Source: an uncultured Pelagibacteraceae bacterium (lineage in GTDB: Bacteria > Pseudomonadota > Alphaproteobacteria > Pelagibacterales > Pelagibacteraceae). From it: a DNA stretch of 64,000 nucleotides. Where the stretch lies: assembly GCA_902518835.1 (NCBI GenBank), contig CABYHH010000002.1, positions 1 through 64,000 on the forward strand. The letters are read 5' to 3'. Position numbers and translations under genes: made by a program. Each line of letters opens with the position of its first letter. Within the stretch, counting starts at the first letter, position 1. This document shows positions 42,382 to 50,520 of the stretch, piece by piece. A model generated the notes under the pieces. The model ran no database searches and had not been told where the DNA came from. It was given only the letters and a program-made list of their open reading frames with translations.

Positions 42382-43104
42382 ATGCAAAAATCAAAAAAAA
42401 TTAAAATATTGATAGGTTTATCTTACCTTATTTTAATAAGTATATTTTTGTTTTTGTTTTTTTCAAAATTTAGTCTTCAAGAATTAACATCCTATGAATT
42501 TATCAAACAAAATAGATCGTATTTTATTGAATTAAAAAGTTCTAATTTATTTTTAGTACTCATAGCTTTTTTATCCTTTACTATATTATGGGTATTCCCT
42601 TTTCTGGGATTTGGATCACCAATTGCTCTTCTTGGTGGTTTTATTTTTGGAAAATGGATTGGAACAATTATAGTGGTATTTGGTTTAAGTATTGGTGCAA
42701 CCTTTTTATATATATTTGGTAATTATTTTCTAAAAGATCTTATTAGAGAAAAATTTTTAAATAAGTTTCAAAACCTTGAGAATAAATTTAAAAAATCTGA
42801 ATTTAATTACCTTTTAATTTATCGTTTCTTAGGAGGCATACCATGGCAAATCAGTTGCTTATTACCAACTCTTTTTAACGTAAGGACTTTAAATTTTTTC
42901 TTTGCTACGTTAATTGGAATTATACCCCAAATCTTTCTTGCTGTATCTATAGGGAGTGGACTTGAAATGATAATAGAGCAAAATTCTGAAGTTCCAAAAA
43001 TTATTGACATAATTTTTACCCCAAATATATATATTCCAATTATTGCTTTTTTTACTTTAGTTATTCTTACTATTTTTTTAAGAAAAATATTTTATAGAAA
43101 TTAA
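42382..43104 (+). CDS. TVP38/TMEM64 family membrane protein (VTT domain)
   Basis: A 240-residue polytopic protein of the SNARE-associated/VTT (DedA-like) superfamily. The core FLGFGSPIALLGGFIFGKWIGT and the YRFLGGIPWQISCLLPTLF re-entrant region match the TVP38 group. Related proteins scramble or transport lipids at the inner membrane; the precise role is unknown. It is divergent from rpmH and its stop is 3 nt from the 3' end of the minus-strand tRNA-Thr. Confidence 0.85.
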   Translation: MQKSKKIKILIGLSYLILISIFLFLFFSKFSLQELTSYEFIKQNRSYFIELKSSNLFLVLIAFLSFTILWVFPFLGFGSPIALLGGFIFGKWIGTIIVVFGLSIGATFLYIFGNYFLKDLIREKFLNKFQNLENKFKKSEFNYLLIYRFLGGIPWQISCLLPTLFNVRTLNFFFATLIGIIPQIFLAVSIGSGLEMIIEQNSEVPKIIDIIFTPNIYIPIIAFFTLVILTIFLRKIFYRN

Positions 43105-43107
43105 ATC

Positions 43108-43181
43108 TGGTGCTCCCACCCTGTACTGACCAGGGAATTAGTCCTTACCAAGGACTTGTTATACCATTTAACTACAGGAGC
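43108..43181 (-). tRNA. tRNA-Thr (anticodon GGT) with an odd T-loop
   Basis: A 74-nt tRNA. The acceptor GCTCCTG/TGGGAGC with A73 and encoded CCA keeps the threonine identity pairs G1-C72 and C2-G71. The D-arm has a three-pair stem. The anticodon stem AGTCC/GGACT encloses TTGGTAA. The T-stem CCCTG/CAGGG is perfect, but the loop reads GTCAGTA instead of the near-universal TTCRANY, so T54 and A58 are both missing. Everything else supports a functional tRNA. It is convergent with the TVP38 gene. Confidence 0.88.
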
Positions 43182-43279
43182 AATATATCAAATGTATTTT
43201 AAAGATAATAAAGCATTTTTTACAAAATAATGCCTTAATTTTTCTGATAATATGATTTATATCTACTTAAGGAAATTTT

Positions 43280-43480
43280 ATGGGTATTCATTACGATTAT
43301 AAATCTACAAGAAGTGCAAAATTAATGGAAAAACAGGCTAAGCGAGAGAAAAAATTAGCTGAAAGAAAAGCAAAAAGATTGGCCAAAGAAGGTCCTAAAA
43401 AAGACCAAGATAAATCGAAAATCTTGGATGCATCAAAACCAATCACACTAGATTTTCTGACTAATCCAGATAAAGAATGA
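43280..43480 (+). CDS. Small charged protein, unknown
   Basis: A 66-residue hydrophilic protein. The middle is a Lys/Glu/Ala-rich helix (about residues 16-38, EKQAKREKKLAERKAKRLAK), and the tail SKPITLDFLTNP is less charged. I do not recognise a family. It starts 98 nt after tRNA-Thr and its TGA overlaps the next small ORF (ATGA), so it heads a small operon reaching dcd. Confidence 0.65.
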   Translation: MGIHYDYKSTRSAKLMEKQAKREKKLAERKAKRLAKEGPKKDQDKSKILDASKPITLDFLTNPDKE

Positions 43481-43599
43481 TAATTAAAAAAGATAAAAAT
43501 GAGCGTCTCAGCCTAGCTTTAAAAAAAAATTTAAAAAAAAGAAAGTTATTTCAAAGAAAATTTCTAAAGAAAAAAAATAATGTCAGTCCTTTCCGATAA
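43477..43599 (+). CDS. Very small Lys/Arg-rich ORF overlapping dcd
   Basis: A 40-codon ORF below the track threshold ([18 protein letters not shown]..., about 45 percent Lys/Arg). It begins at an ATGA overlap with the preceding gene and runs 20 nt into dcd in another frame. Composition resembles a nucleic-acid-binding tail. The coupled start argues for translation, but A-rich sequence easily makes such ORFs by chance. Confidence 0.4.
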   Translation: MIIKKDKNERLSLALKKNLKKRKLFQRKFLKKKNNVSPFR

Positions 43600-44134
43600 A
43601 TGGATAAGAAAAATGTCCAATGAAAAAGGTATGATAACACCTTTTGAAGAAAAACAAGTGAGAGGTGACAATATATCATTCGGTTTATCATCTTTTGGTT
43701 ATGATGCAAGAGTAGCTGATGAATTTAAAATTTTTACTAATGTTAATTCTGAAATTGTGGATCCTAAAAACTTTAAACCTACTAATTTTGTAACAAAAAA
43801 AACTTCGGAATGCATTATACCCCCAAATTCTTTTGTATTAGCGAGAACAATTGAAAAATTTAAAATACCTGATGATGTCCTTGTAGTTTGTTTAGGTAAG
43901 TCAACTTATGCAAGATGTGGTATAATAGTGAATGTAACTCCTCTCGAGCCAGGATGGGAGGGTTATGTAACCTTAGAATTTTCAAATACTACGCCATTAC
44001 CAGCAAAAATTTATGCAAATGAAGGAGTTGCTCAATTTATTTTCTTAAAAGGAAATGAAAAACCTGAGGTGACCTATGCTGATAGAGACGGAAAATATAT
44101 GGGCCAAACAGGTGTAACTTTACCTAAAGTATAA
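43580..44134 (+). CDS. dcd: dCTP deaminase
   Basis: A 184-residue trimeric deaminase supplying dUTP for thymidylate synthesis. Visible motifs are [13 protein letters not shown] near the N-terminus, [23 protein letters not shown] (catalytic Glu within LEPGWEG) and the C-terminal [14 protein letters not shown]. Length and motifs are standard. It precedes murA by 2 nt. Confidence 0.96.
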   Translation: MSVLSDKWIRKMSNEKGMITPFEEKQVRGDNISFGLSSFGYDARVADEFKIFTNVNSEIVDPKNFKPTNFVTKKTSECIIPPNSFVLARTIEKFKIPDDVLVVCLGKSTYARCGIIVNVTPLEPGWEGYVTLEFSNTTPLPAKIYANEGVAQFIFLKGNEKPEVTYADRDGKYMGQTGVTLPKV

Positions 44135-44136
44135 GT

Positions 44137-45390
44137 ATGCAAAAATTAGAGGTTTTTGGGCCAAATAAGCTCAAAGGGAAGATTGATATTTCGGGCTCTA
44201 AAAATGCTTCACTACCAATATTAGCTGCTACTTTATTATCAAATAGAAAAATTTATTTAAAAAATTTACCAAAAGTAAAAGATATAGAGACAATGATTAA
44301 TTTATTAAAGTCGTTGGGTTCAAAAATAAAATTTAAAAAAAAAATTTTGATAATAAACAATACAAAGCAAACTAATAAAATTGCATCTTATAAATTGATG
44401 AAAACAATGCGTGCAGGAATTTTAGTGCTGGGACCTTTGTTGGCAAAGTTTGGGCACGCAAAGGTATCATTACCAGGTGGGTGTGCTATCGGCACAAGAC
44501 CAATCGATATTCATCTTAAAAGTTTAGCAAAGCTTGGAGTTAAATATAAGATTGACCAAGGATATGTTCATGCTATGGCACCAAAAGGTTTAGTAGGAAC
44601 GAAAATACGTTTTTCAAAAATTTCAGTCGGTGCAACGGAAAATTTGATAATTGCTTCAAGCTTAGCCAAAGGAGTTACTATTTTAAAAAATTGTGCCTTA
44701 GAGCCAGAAATTAAAGATTTAGTAAATTTTCTTAACAAAGTTGGCTGTAACATAAAATGGATAGCAAAACGTTCAATAAAGATTAGTGGGGTAAAAGAAA
44801 TTAACGAAAATTCTTATTCAATCATGTTTGATAGAATTGAAGCTGGAACTTATCTGATTGCCGCAGCTATAACTGCAGGAAATTTAAGGATCAAAAATAT
44901 TAAATCAGACTTTTTGAAAACTGAGATAGATATATTAAAAAGGATCGGATCAAAGATTAAAGTAAAAAAAAATGAGATATATATTCGAGGTGCAAAAAAA
45001 ATAAAAAGTATCAATTTAAAAACAGCACCTTGGCCTGGTCTTGCAACAGATTTGCAAGCTCAAATGATGGTATTGCTATGTAAGGCAAATAAAAGTTCGG
45101 TGATACAAGAAAATATTTTTGAAAATAGATTTATGCATGTATCTGAACTTAATAGAATGGGAGCTAAAATTTCTATAAAAGGAAATAAGGCTCTAATTAA
45201 TGGAAACACTAAATTTGCCGCTGCAGAATTGATGGCAACAGATCTTAGAGCTTCTGTTTCACTTGTATTAGCCGCTTTGACTACAAAAGGTAGGTCTATA
45301 ATTAATAGGATTTACCACCTTGATAGAGGGTATGAAAGTATAGAAAAAAAATTAAGACGAGTAGGTGCTAAAATTAAAAGATTAAAATAA
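44137..45390 (+). CDS. murA: UDP-N-acetylglucosamine 1-carboxyvinyltransferase
   Basis: A 417-residue enzyme of the first committed step of peptidoglycan synthesis, transferring enolpyruvate from PEP. The fosfomycin-target cysteine is present as Cys116 in GGCAIGTRPIDIHL. ISGSKNASLPILAATLL and the late LDRGYESIEKKLRRVGA are further MurA signatures. It shares one base with the DUF2948 gene. Confidence 0.97.
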   Translation: MQKLEVFGPNKLKGKIDISGSKNASLPILAATLLSNRKIYLKNLPKVKDIETMINLLKSLGSKIKFKKKILIINNTKQTNKIASYKLMKTMRAGILVLGPLLAKFGHAKVSLPGGCAIGTRPIDIHLKSLAKLGVKYKIDQGYVHAMAPKGLVGTKIRFSKISVGATENLIIASSLAKGVTILKNCALEPEIKDLVNFLNKVGCNIKWIAKRSIKISGVKEINENSYSIMFDRIEAGTYLIAAAITAGNLRIKNIKSDFLKTEIDILKRIGSKIKVKKNEIYIRGAKKIKSINLKTAPWPGLATDLQAQMMVLLCKANKSSVIQENIFENRFMHVSELNRMGAKISIKGNKALINGNTKFAAAELMATDLRASVSLVLAALTTKGRSIINRIYHLDRGYESIEKKLRRVGAKIKRLK

Positions 45391-45785
45391 TGAAAAAAAA
45401 ATATTTAGCACAAATAATAGCGATGGATAATGAGGGTTTACAAATGATTTCTGCATGTAGTGCTGGTGCAAAGGTTAAAGTGGCTGATATAAAATATCTT
45501 GGATCAAATAAGGTTTTCCTATTATCAATGGAGAGAAATAAAATAGAAAAGAGCCAAATAAATAAAAAAGTAAGTAGTGTATGTAGGTTTGATTTTGTAG
45601 ATAAAGTAAAATCAAAAAATATCGATCAAAAAAATGAGAAATTTATATTAGAATTAATCGGTATTGATCAAATGAAGAATGGTAATAATTATGAAATTAA
45701 TCTTATTTTTAAGAATAATGCTCACATTACTTTAACTACAGAAACAATTGAAGTAAGACTTGAGGATCAAAATGAAATAAAATAA
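45390..45785 (+). CDS. DUF2948 family protein
   Basis: A 131-residue protein with the pattern of DUF2948: an early AMDNEGLQMISACSAGAKVKVADIKYL segment and a C-terminal ETIEVRLEDQNE. The family has no known function but is almost always between murA and hisD in alphaproteobacteria, as here (1-nt overlap with murA, 4-nt gap to hisD). No signal peptide or membrane segment is visible. Confidence 0.82.
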   Translation: MKKKYLAQIIAMDNEGLQMISACSAGAKVKVADIKYLGSNKVFLLSMERNKIEKSQINKKVSSVCRFDFVDKVKSKNIDQKNEKFILELIGIDQMKNGNNYEINLIFKNNAHITLTTETIEVRLEDQNEIK

Positions 45786-45789
45786 TTAG

Positions 45790-47079
45790 ATGCCAATGAA
45801 AATTTTAAGTAGTAAAAAAAAAAATTTTAATAAAATCCTTGATGGATTTCTTCAATTAAGAAAAGATAAGTTGAAATCAAGCAATGTAACTGTAACAAAA
45901 ATTATTAAAGATGTTAAAAAAAATGGTGACAATGCATTGTTAAAATATGAAAAAAAATTTAATCAAAATAAAATTATAAAACCTTCATTAAAAAAAATAT
46001 CTAAGGCAATTTCCAAACTTGATACAAAAGTAAAAAGAGCCATTGATTTAGCATATAGCCGAATTTATAAATTTCATTCATTACAAAAGTTTAAAAATAT
46101 TTCTTATGTAGATAAATTTAAAAATAAAATTGATTATAAATATTTACCACTTGAGTCAGTTGCGATATACGTTCCTGGCTCAACTATTTCATACCCGTCA
46201 AGTGTATTGATGAATGCAATTCCTGCAGTTGTTGCGGGTGTAAAAAGAATAGTTATGATAAATCCTGGTTTTAAGGGAAATCAAAGCGCAGCTGTGTTAT
46301 ATGCTGCTCAAAAATGTAAAATAAAAGAAATTTATTCAATAGGCGGTCCATCTGCTATTGCTGCAGTTGCATATGGAACAAAAAAAATCAAAAAAGTTAA
46401 TAAAATTGTTGGACCAGGGAACTCATATGTTGCTGCTGCTAAGAAAGAAGTTTTCGGGGATGTTGGTATAGAGGGAATGACTGCAGGTCCATCAGAAGTA
46501 ACTATAGTATGCGATAAATTTTCTGATCCTGAGTGGGTTGCAAGCGATCTTATTGGTCAAGCTGAGCATGATAATTTAGCACAGTGTATTTTAATTTCAA
46601 AAGACAAAAAGATAATAGAAAAAATAAAATTTGAAATTTATAAACAATTAAAAAAAATTCCCAGGATCTTGGTTGCTAAAAAAAGTTTAACTAATAATGG
46701 AATGATTATACATGTAACATCTAATAAAAAAATTGTTGAAATTATTAATCTCATTGCACCTGAGCATTTAGAACTAAATGTAAAAAATTATAAATCTTTA
46801 TTGCCCAAAATAAAAAATGCGGGTTCAATTTGTATGGGTAAATACGCAGTTATGGCTATGACGGATTATAATATTGGATCTAATCATATATTACCTACAA
46901 ATAGTTCTGCAAAATATTCAAGCGGTATAAGTGTGCATGAGTTTTATAAAAGAATTTCTTACATAAACTTATCAAAAAAGGGTATTGAAAGTCTTGGACC
47001 ATCAGTTATAACACTTGCAAATTATGAAGGGTTAGTTGCTCATGCAAAGTCCGTCCAAAAAAGAATTAGGAGAAAATAA
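45790..47079 (+). CDS. hisD: Histidinol dehydrogenase
   Basis: A 429-residue zinc-dependent enzyme catalysing the last two oxidations of histidine synthesis. Visible motifs are [65 protein letters not shown] and the active-site region IAPEHLELN. Other histidine genes in the window are hisZ and hisG, 2.4 kb downstream. A TTG-started infA follows by 2 nt. Confidence 0.97.
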   Translation: MPMKILSSKKKNFNKILDGFLQLRKDKLKSSNVTVTKIIKDVKKNGDNALLKYEKKFNQNKIIKPSLKKISKAISKLDTKVKRAIDLAYSRIYKFHSLQKFKNISYVDKFKNKIDYKYLPLESVAIYVPGSTISYPSSVLMNAIPAVVAGVKRIVMINPGFKGNQSAAVLYAAQKCKIKEIYSIGGPSAIAAVAYGTKKIKKVNKIVGPGNSYVAAAKKEVFGDVGIEGMTAGPSEVTIVCDKFSDPEWVASDLIGQAEHDNLAQCILISKDKKIIEKIKFEIYKQLKKIPRILVAKKSLTNNGMIIHVTSNKKIVEIINLIAPEHLELNVKNYKSLLPKIKNAGSICMGKYAVMAMTDYNIGSNHILPTNSSAKYSSGISVHEFYKRISYINLSKKGIESLGPSVITLANYEGLVAHAKSVQKRIRRK

Positions 47080-47081
47080 AT

Positions 47082-47297
47082 TTGGCAAAACAAGATTTAC
47101 TTGAATTTAAAGGTAAGGTAATAGACTTACTTCCTAACGCCATGTTTAGAGTTGAGCTTGAGAATGGAGCAAAAGTTACCGCTCACACTGCTGGTAAGCT
47201 TAGAAAAAATAGAATAAGAGTTTTACAAGGAGATAATGTTACAGTAGAAATGACTCCTTATGACCTTACTAAAGGTAGGATTATCTTTAGAGGATAA
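47082..47297 (+). CDS. infA: Translation initiation factor IF-1
   Basis: A 71-residue OB-fold protein blocking the ribosomal A site during initiation. The sequence [19 protein letters not shown] and [20 protein letters not shown] is diagnostic. The start codon is TTG, 2 nt after the hisD stop; no ATG exists that would give the conserved N-terminus. The stop is 5 nt before the mature 5' end of tRNA-Phe. Confidence 0.97.
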   Translation: MAKQDLLEFKGKVIDLLPNAMFRVELENGAKVTAHTAGKLRKNRIRVLQGDNVTVEMTPYDLTKGRIIFRG

Positions 47298-47302
47298 TAT
47301 AC

Positions 47303-47379
47303 GGCCGAATAGCTCAGCCCGGTAGAGCAGCGCCCTGAAAAGGCGTGTGTCACAGGTTCAAATCCCGTTTCGGCCACCA
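47303..47379 (+). tRNA. tRNA-Phe (anticodon GAA)
   Basis: A 77-nt tRNA with acceptor GGCCGAA/TTCGGCC, D-arm GCTC/GAGC, anticodon loop CTGAAAA, T-loop TTCAAAT and encoded CCA. One A-C mismatch in the T-stem is visible. It lies 5 nt after infA and is probably processed from a hisD-infA transcript. Confidence 0.97.
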
Positions 47380-47455
47380 CATCTTTACATCTTGAAATTA
47401 AATGAAAAAAAAATTAATTTATTAGATAATAACAAGAAATATAAGGACGAGTAAA

Positions 47456-47668
47456 ATGACGACACTAAAGGGTACTTGTAAATGGTTCAATCTTCGCAAG
47501 GGCTTTGGTTTTCTTGAAAGAGATGACAAAGAAAAAGATTGTTTTGTACATATCACTGCACTTAAAGCTGCGGGGTTAAGAACATTACAAGAAGGAGAAA
47601 AATTAGAATTTACTACTGAGGATGGTCCTAAAGGCCCATCAGCAGTAAATCTTAAAAAGATAGATTAA
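47456..47668 (+). CDS. csp: Cold-shock domain protein
   Basis: A 70-residue cold-shock/OB-fold protein binding single-stranded RNA and DNA. The RNP1-like KGFGFLERDD and RNP2-like DCFVHITAL motifs are present; RNP1 ends in Leu-Glu-Arg rather than the usual Ile. The upstream AAGGA is a clear Shine-Dalgarno about 9 nt before the ATG. A hairpin follows the gene. Confidence 0.93.
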   Translation: MTTLKGTCKWFNLRKGFGFLERDDKEKDCFVHITALKAAGLRTLQEGEKLEFTTEDGPKGPSAVNLKKID

Positions 47669-47685
47669 TTTTCTAAAAATTCTTT

Positions 47686-47715
47686 GGACGTTTTACCTTA
47701 AAAAGTAGAACGTCC
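47686..47715 (+). terminator. Hairpin after csp, possible terminator
   Basis: GGACGTT and AACGTCC form a perfect 7-bp stem with a 16-nt loop, starting 18 nt after the csp stop. The downstream tract ATTTCTTTT is T-rich but interrupted, so termination may be weak. Confidence 0.45.
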
Positions 47716-47764
47716 ATTTCTTTTAAGGGTTGCATAATTTTTGTTTTTGTCTAAAAGATTGTTT

Positions 47765-47866
47765 ATGAATAAAATTGAGTTAAATATAATGACAATTAAA
47801 AGTACTTTAAGAAAAGTTCTTAAAGGAACTAGTAGAGTTGCGCACGCTCATTTCCATGCTGGCTAA
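47765..47866 (+). CDS. Short ORF with clustered His codons upstream of tRNA-His/hisS
   Basis: A 33-codon ORF (or 25 codons from the second ATG at 47789), too short for the track. It ends in VAHAHFHAG, with three His codons within five positions just before the stop. The stop codon lies in the loop of a stable hairpin. Downstream come tRNA-His, hisS, hisZ and hisG, so a histidine-sensing leader peptide is conceivable. Equally it may be a conserved small protein with its own terminator. No family is recognised. Confidence 0.4.
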   Translation: MNKIELNIMTIKSTLRKVLKGTSRVAHAHFHAG

Positions 47867-47875
47867 AGCTAGCAT
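47856..47875 (+). terminator. Hairpin overlapping the stop of the small His-containing ORF
   Basis: ATGCTGGC and GCTAGCAT pair over 8 bp (one G-U) around a TAAA loop and are followed by TTTAAT. It resembles a compact intrinsic terminator, with the stop codon in its loop. If active it would lie between the small ORF and tRNA-His. Confidence 0.45.
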
Positions 47876-47935
47876 TTAATCATTACATTATAATTTTAAA
47901 TTCACATAAAATAATATAAATATAATTAAGGATAG

Positions 47936-48009
47936 GCGCCCTTAGCATATGGGTAATGTTCCTGGTTGTGGTCCAGGCTAAAGTAGTTCGAGTCTACTAG
48001 GGCGTACCA
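47936..48009 (+). tRNA. tRNA-His (anticodon GTG), A73 type
   Basis: The acceptor GCGCCCT pairs with AGGGCGT (G1-T72 wobble). The anticodon stem CCTGG/CCAGG encloses TTGTGGT, the T-loop is TTCGAGT, and CCA is encoded. The discriminator is A73 rather than the usual C73; a G precedes position 1 in the DNA but could not pair with A73. A73 is a known derived state in a subset of Alphaproteobacteria. The hisS ATG begins 5 nt after the CCA. Confidence 0.95.
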
Positions 48010-48014
48010 AACAA

Positions 48015-49481
48015 ATGAAAAAAGATAAAAAACTAAATCCAGAGCTTGCTTTAGGATTTACAGATAGAAAAGGTGATGAATTATTAGTTAAAGATCGTTT
48101 AATTGAAATCATCAAAAAAAATTTTCAACTTTACGGATTCGAGCCTTTAGATACACCAGGATTTGAGCTGTCAGAGAATATTGGTAAATTTTTACCAGAT
48201 GAGGATAGACCAATGTCTGGAGTTTTTGGTTTTAAAGAAAAAAGCCAATGGTTATCATTAAGATATGATTTAACAGCCCCGCTTGCACGTTATGTATCAA
48301 GGAACTATAGAGATATTTCAAGACCTTTTAAAAGATACCAAATAGGAACTGTTTGGAGAAATGAAAAACCAGGCCCTGGAAGATATAGGGAATTTACACA
48401 AATTGATGCAGATATTGTTGGAACAAAAAATATTTATGCAGATGCTGAGCTATGCATGTTGATGGCAGATACCTTAATTAAATGTGGTTTAGAAAAAGAT
48501 AGGTTTATAATCAAGATTAATAATAGAAAAATATTTCAAGGAATTCTTGAATTTTTTGAAATAAAAGATCCAAAGCAAAGTTTAACTATACTTAGATCAA
48601 TTGATAAATTTCAAACTGTTGGAAAAAAAGGGGTATTAGAACTTTTAACAAAAGGAAGATTAGATAAATCTGGTGATTTCACTAAAGGGGCAAATTTAAA
48701 AAAAGAGATAGCCGAAGAGATTTTTGAATTATTATCTGCTGACTCAATTATAAGAGATAAAAAAACTGGCGTATGTAGACTATCAGCAGGTGACTCATTA
48801 TTTAAAATTGAGAACGATACGTATTTAGAGGGATTAAAAGAAGTTGATACTATTTTAAATTATTTGGGTGAAAATAAAGAGGTAAATATAATGAGCACAG
48901 ATTTATCATTTAAACAAGATATGATTAATTTTCAAATGGATCTATCCGTTGTAAGAGGTCTAGAATATTATACTGGCACAGTAATGGAGGCAGAGACAAC
49001 TGATACTTCATTTTGGAAATCATCAAGAGACGCAAATGCATTTAAAAAAATAAAATTGGGTTCACTTTCTGGTGGGGGCAGATTTGACAAACTTGTATCA
49101 AGGTTTTTAAATGATGACTATCCATCTGTGGGAATATCTATTGGTCTTGATAGAATTTTAATGCTTTTGAAAGATAAATATAAAGATCAAACATTAAAAA
49201 ATCCTATAATAATTTGTGTTTTCGACAAAAATTATTTTTCAAAATACAATGAAATTTTACAGACACTAAGATCAGCAAATATCAATTCTGAAATTTATAT
49301 TGGAGATGGAAATCTAAAATCTCAAATGAAATACGCAGATAAAAGAAATGCTCCAGCTGTAATTTTTTGTGGTGACAATGAAATTAAATCTGGAAAAATT
49401 ACACTAAAAAACTTGAAGTCTGGAGATGAAATTTCTTTAGAATTAAAAAATCTTACTAATGAAATCAAAAAAATTATCTAA
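48015..49481 (+). CDS. hisS: Histidyl-tRNA synthetase (alphaproteobacterial derived type)
   Basis: A 488-residue class II synthetase. Motif 2 reads PFKRYQIGTVWRNEKPGPGRY, the form found in alphaproteobacterial HisRS paired with A73 tRNA-His. The HisRS-specific VRGLEYYTGTVMEAE, the glycine-rich LSGGGRFDKLVSRF and the motif 3 segment SVGISIGLDRILML are present. It overlaps hisZ by 23 nt. Only 5 nt separate it from tRNA-His, so if the tRNA is cut from a common transcript the mRNA is left nearly leaderless. Confidence 0.95.
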   Translation: MKKDKKLNPELALGFTDRKGDELLVKDRLIEIIKKNFQLYGFEPLDTPGFELSENIGKFLPDEDRPMSGVFGFKEKSQWLSLRYDLTAPLARYVSRNYRDISRPFKRYQIGTVWRNEKPGPGRYREFTQIDADIVGTKNIYADAELCMLMADTLIKCGLEKDRFIIKINNRKIFQGILEFFEIKDPKQSLTILRSIDKFQTVGKKGVLELLTKGRLDKSGDFTKGANLKKEIAEEIFELLSADSIIRDKKTGVCRLSAGDSLFKIENDTYLEGLKEVDTILNYLGENKEVNIMSTDLSFKQDMINFQMDLSVVRGLEYYTGTVMEAETTDTSFWKSSRDANAFKKIKLGSLSGGGRFDKLVSRFLNDDYPSVGISIGLDRILMLLKDKYKDQTLKNPIIICVFDKNYFSKYNEILQTLRSANINSEIYIGDGNLKSQMKYADKRNAPAVIFCGDNEIKSGKITLKNLKSGDEISLELKNLTNEIKKII

Positions 49482-50520
49482 TAAAATCCTTAAAACTATT
49501 AAGTCTAGAGGATTTAAGTTTGTTGAATTACCTCCCGTTATAGAGGCTAGCCATATTCTTCAAAGATCAGGCGAAAATTTTAGAAAATATTTGTTCTCTT
49601 TCAATAATTCTGATGGTAAAGAATTTGCTTTAAATCCTGATCTAAGTCTTTCAGCTATATTGCATTTCGCAAAAAAGGATGTCAACAAAAGAGAAAAAAT
49701 TTTTTACTCAGGTAACGCTTTTAGAAAATCTTATAATAATAAAAAGACAGTTATTGACCAAATAGGAATAGAGATTTTTTCATCTAAAGATGAAAACAAA
49801 GATGACAAGGAAATAATTGATACCTCAATAAAGATGTTGAAAACTTCAGGATTTAAAAAAGCAACAATAAAAATTGGTAATTTTAAATTATTCGAACTTT
49901 TAATAAAAAAGCTACCGATCGTCACTAGGTGGCAAAATCGTCTTTTAAAATTTTATTGGAATGAAAAATATTTTTCGCAACTTTTAAAAAGATTAGAAAG
50001 CAATCTGGATATTGATCCTTTTGTAGTTTCTGCTGATCATAAAATTTATCTAAAAATGAAAAAGGATAATCCTAATAAGATGATTGCTGGAAGATCGTAT
50101 AAAGAAATACTTTCAAGGTACGAAAATAAACTACAAAATCCAAGAATAACAAAAACTGGAAAATATAGTGCAAAAGTTATTAAAGAATTTCTAAAAATCA
50201 AATCATCTTTAAAAGACGCACCAGAAAAATTAAATAAATTTTATAAAAAATATAATCTTAATATATTTGTTGGAAAAGATTTTTTTCCCGTAACTAATTT
50301 TAACCAAAATGATTTAAAGTATGAATTCTCAGCTTGTAATGGCAGAGGTAAAGAAGTTGAGTATTATGATTCATTCAATTTTTCAATAGATGTAAAATTA
50401 AAAAAAAAAACAAAGACTTATATTGCTGGAGGTAGATATAATAATATGGCACAAAAAAATCTTGGCTTAAAAAAAATACCGGCTGTAGGAGCTGCAATAA
50501 ATCTTGGAGTTTATGAGTAA
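49459..50520 (+). CDS. hisZ: ATP phosphoribosyltransferase regulatory subunit
   Basis: A 353-residue HisRS paralogue that lacks aminoacylation and forms the hetero-octameric ATP phosphoribosyltransferase with short HisG. The region SRGFKFVELPPVIEASHILQ and the C-terminal AGGRYNNMAQKNLG retain the HisRS-like fold. It overlaps hisS by 23 nt and hisG by 8 nt. Identity is supported by the adjacent short-form HisG, which needs HisZ. Confidence 0.88.
   Translation: MKSKKLSNKILKTIKSRGFKFVELPPVIEASHILQRSGENFRKYLFSFNNSDGKEFALNPDLSLSAILHFAKKDVNKREKIFYSGNAFRKSYNNKKTVIDQIGIEIFSSKDENKDDKEIIDTSIKMLKTSGFKKATIKIGNFKLFELLIKKLPIVTRWQNRLLKFYWNEKYFSQLLKRLESNLDIDPFVVSADHKIYLKMKKDNPNKMIAGRSYKEILSRYENKLQNPRITKTGKYSAKVIKEFLKIKSSLKDAPEKLNKFYKKYNLNIFVGKDFFPVTNFNQNDLKYEFSACNGRGKEVEYYDSFNFSIDVKLKKKTKTYIAGGRYNNMAQKNLGLKKIPAVGAAINLGVYE

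Noticed and set aside
49459-50520. hisZ as a second, truncated histidyl-tRNA synthetase
   Set aside because: It is followed by short-form HisG, which requires HisZ, and it lacks the full HisRS motif set.
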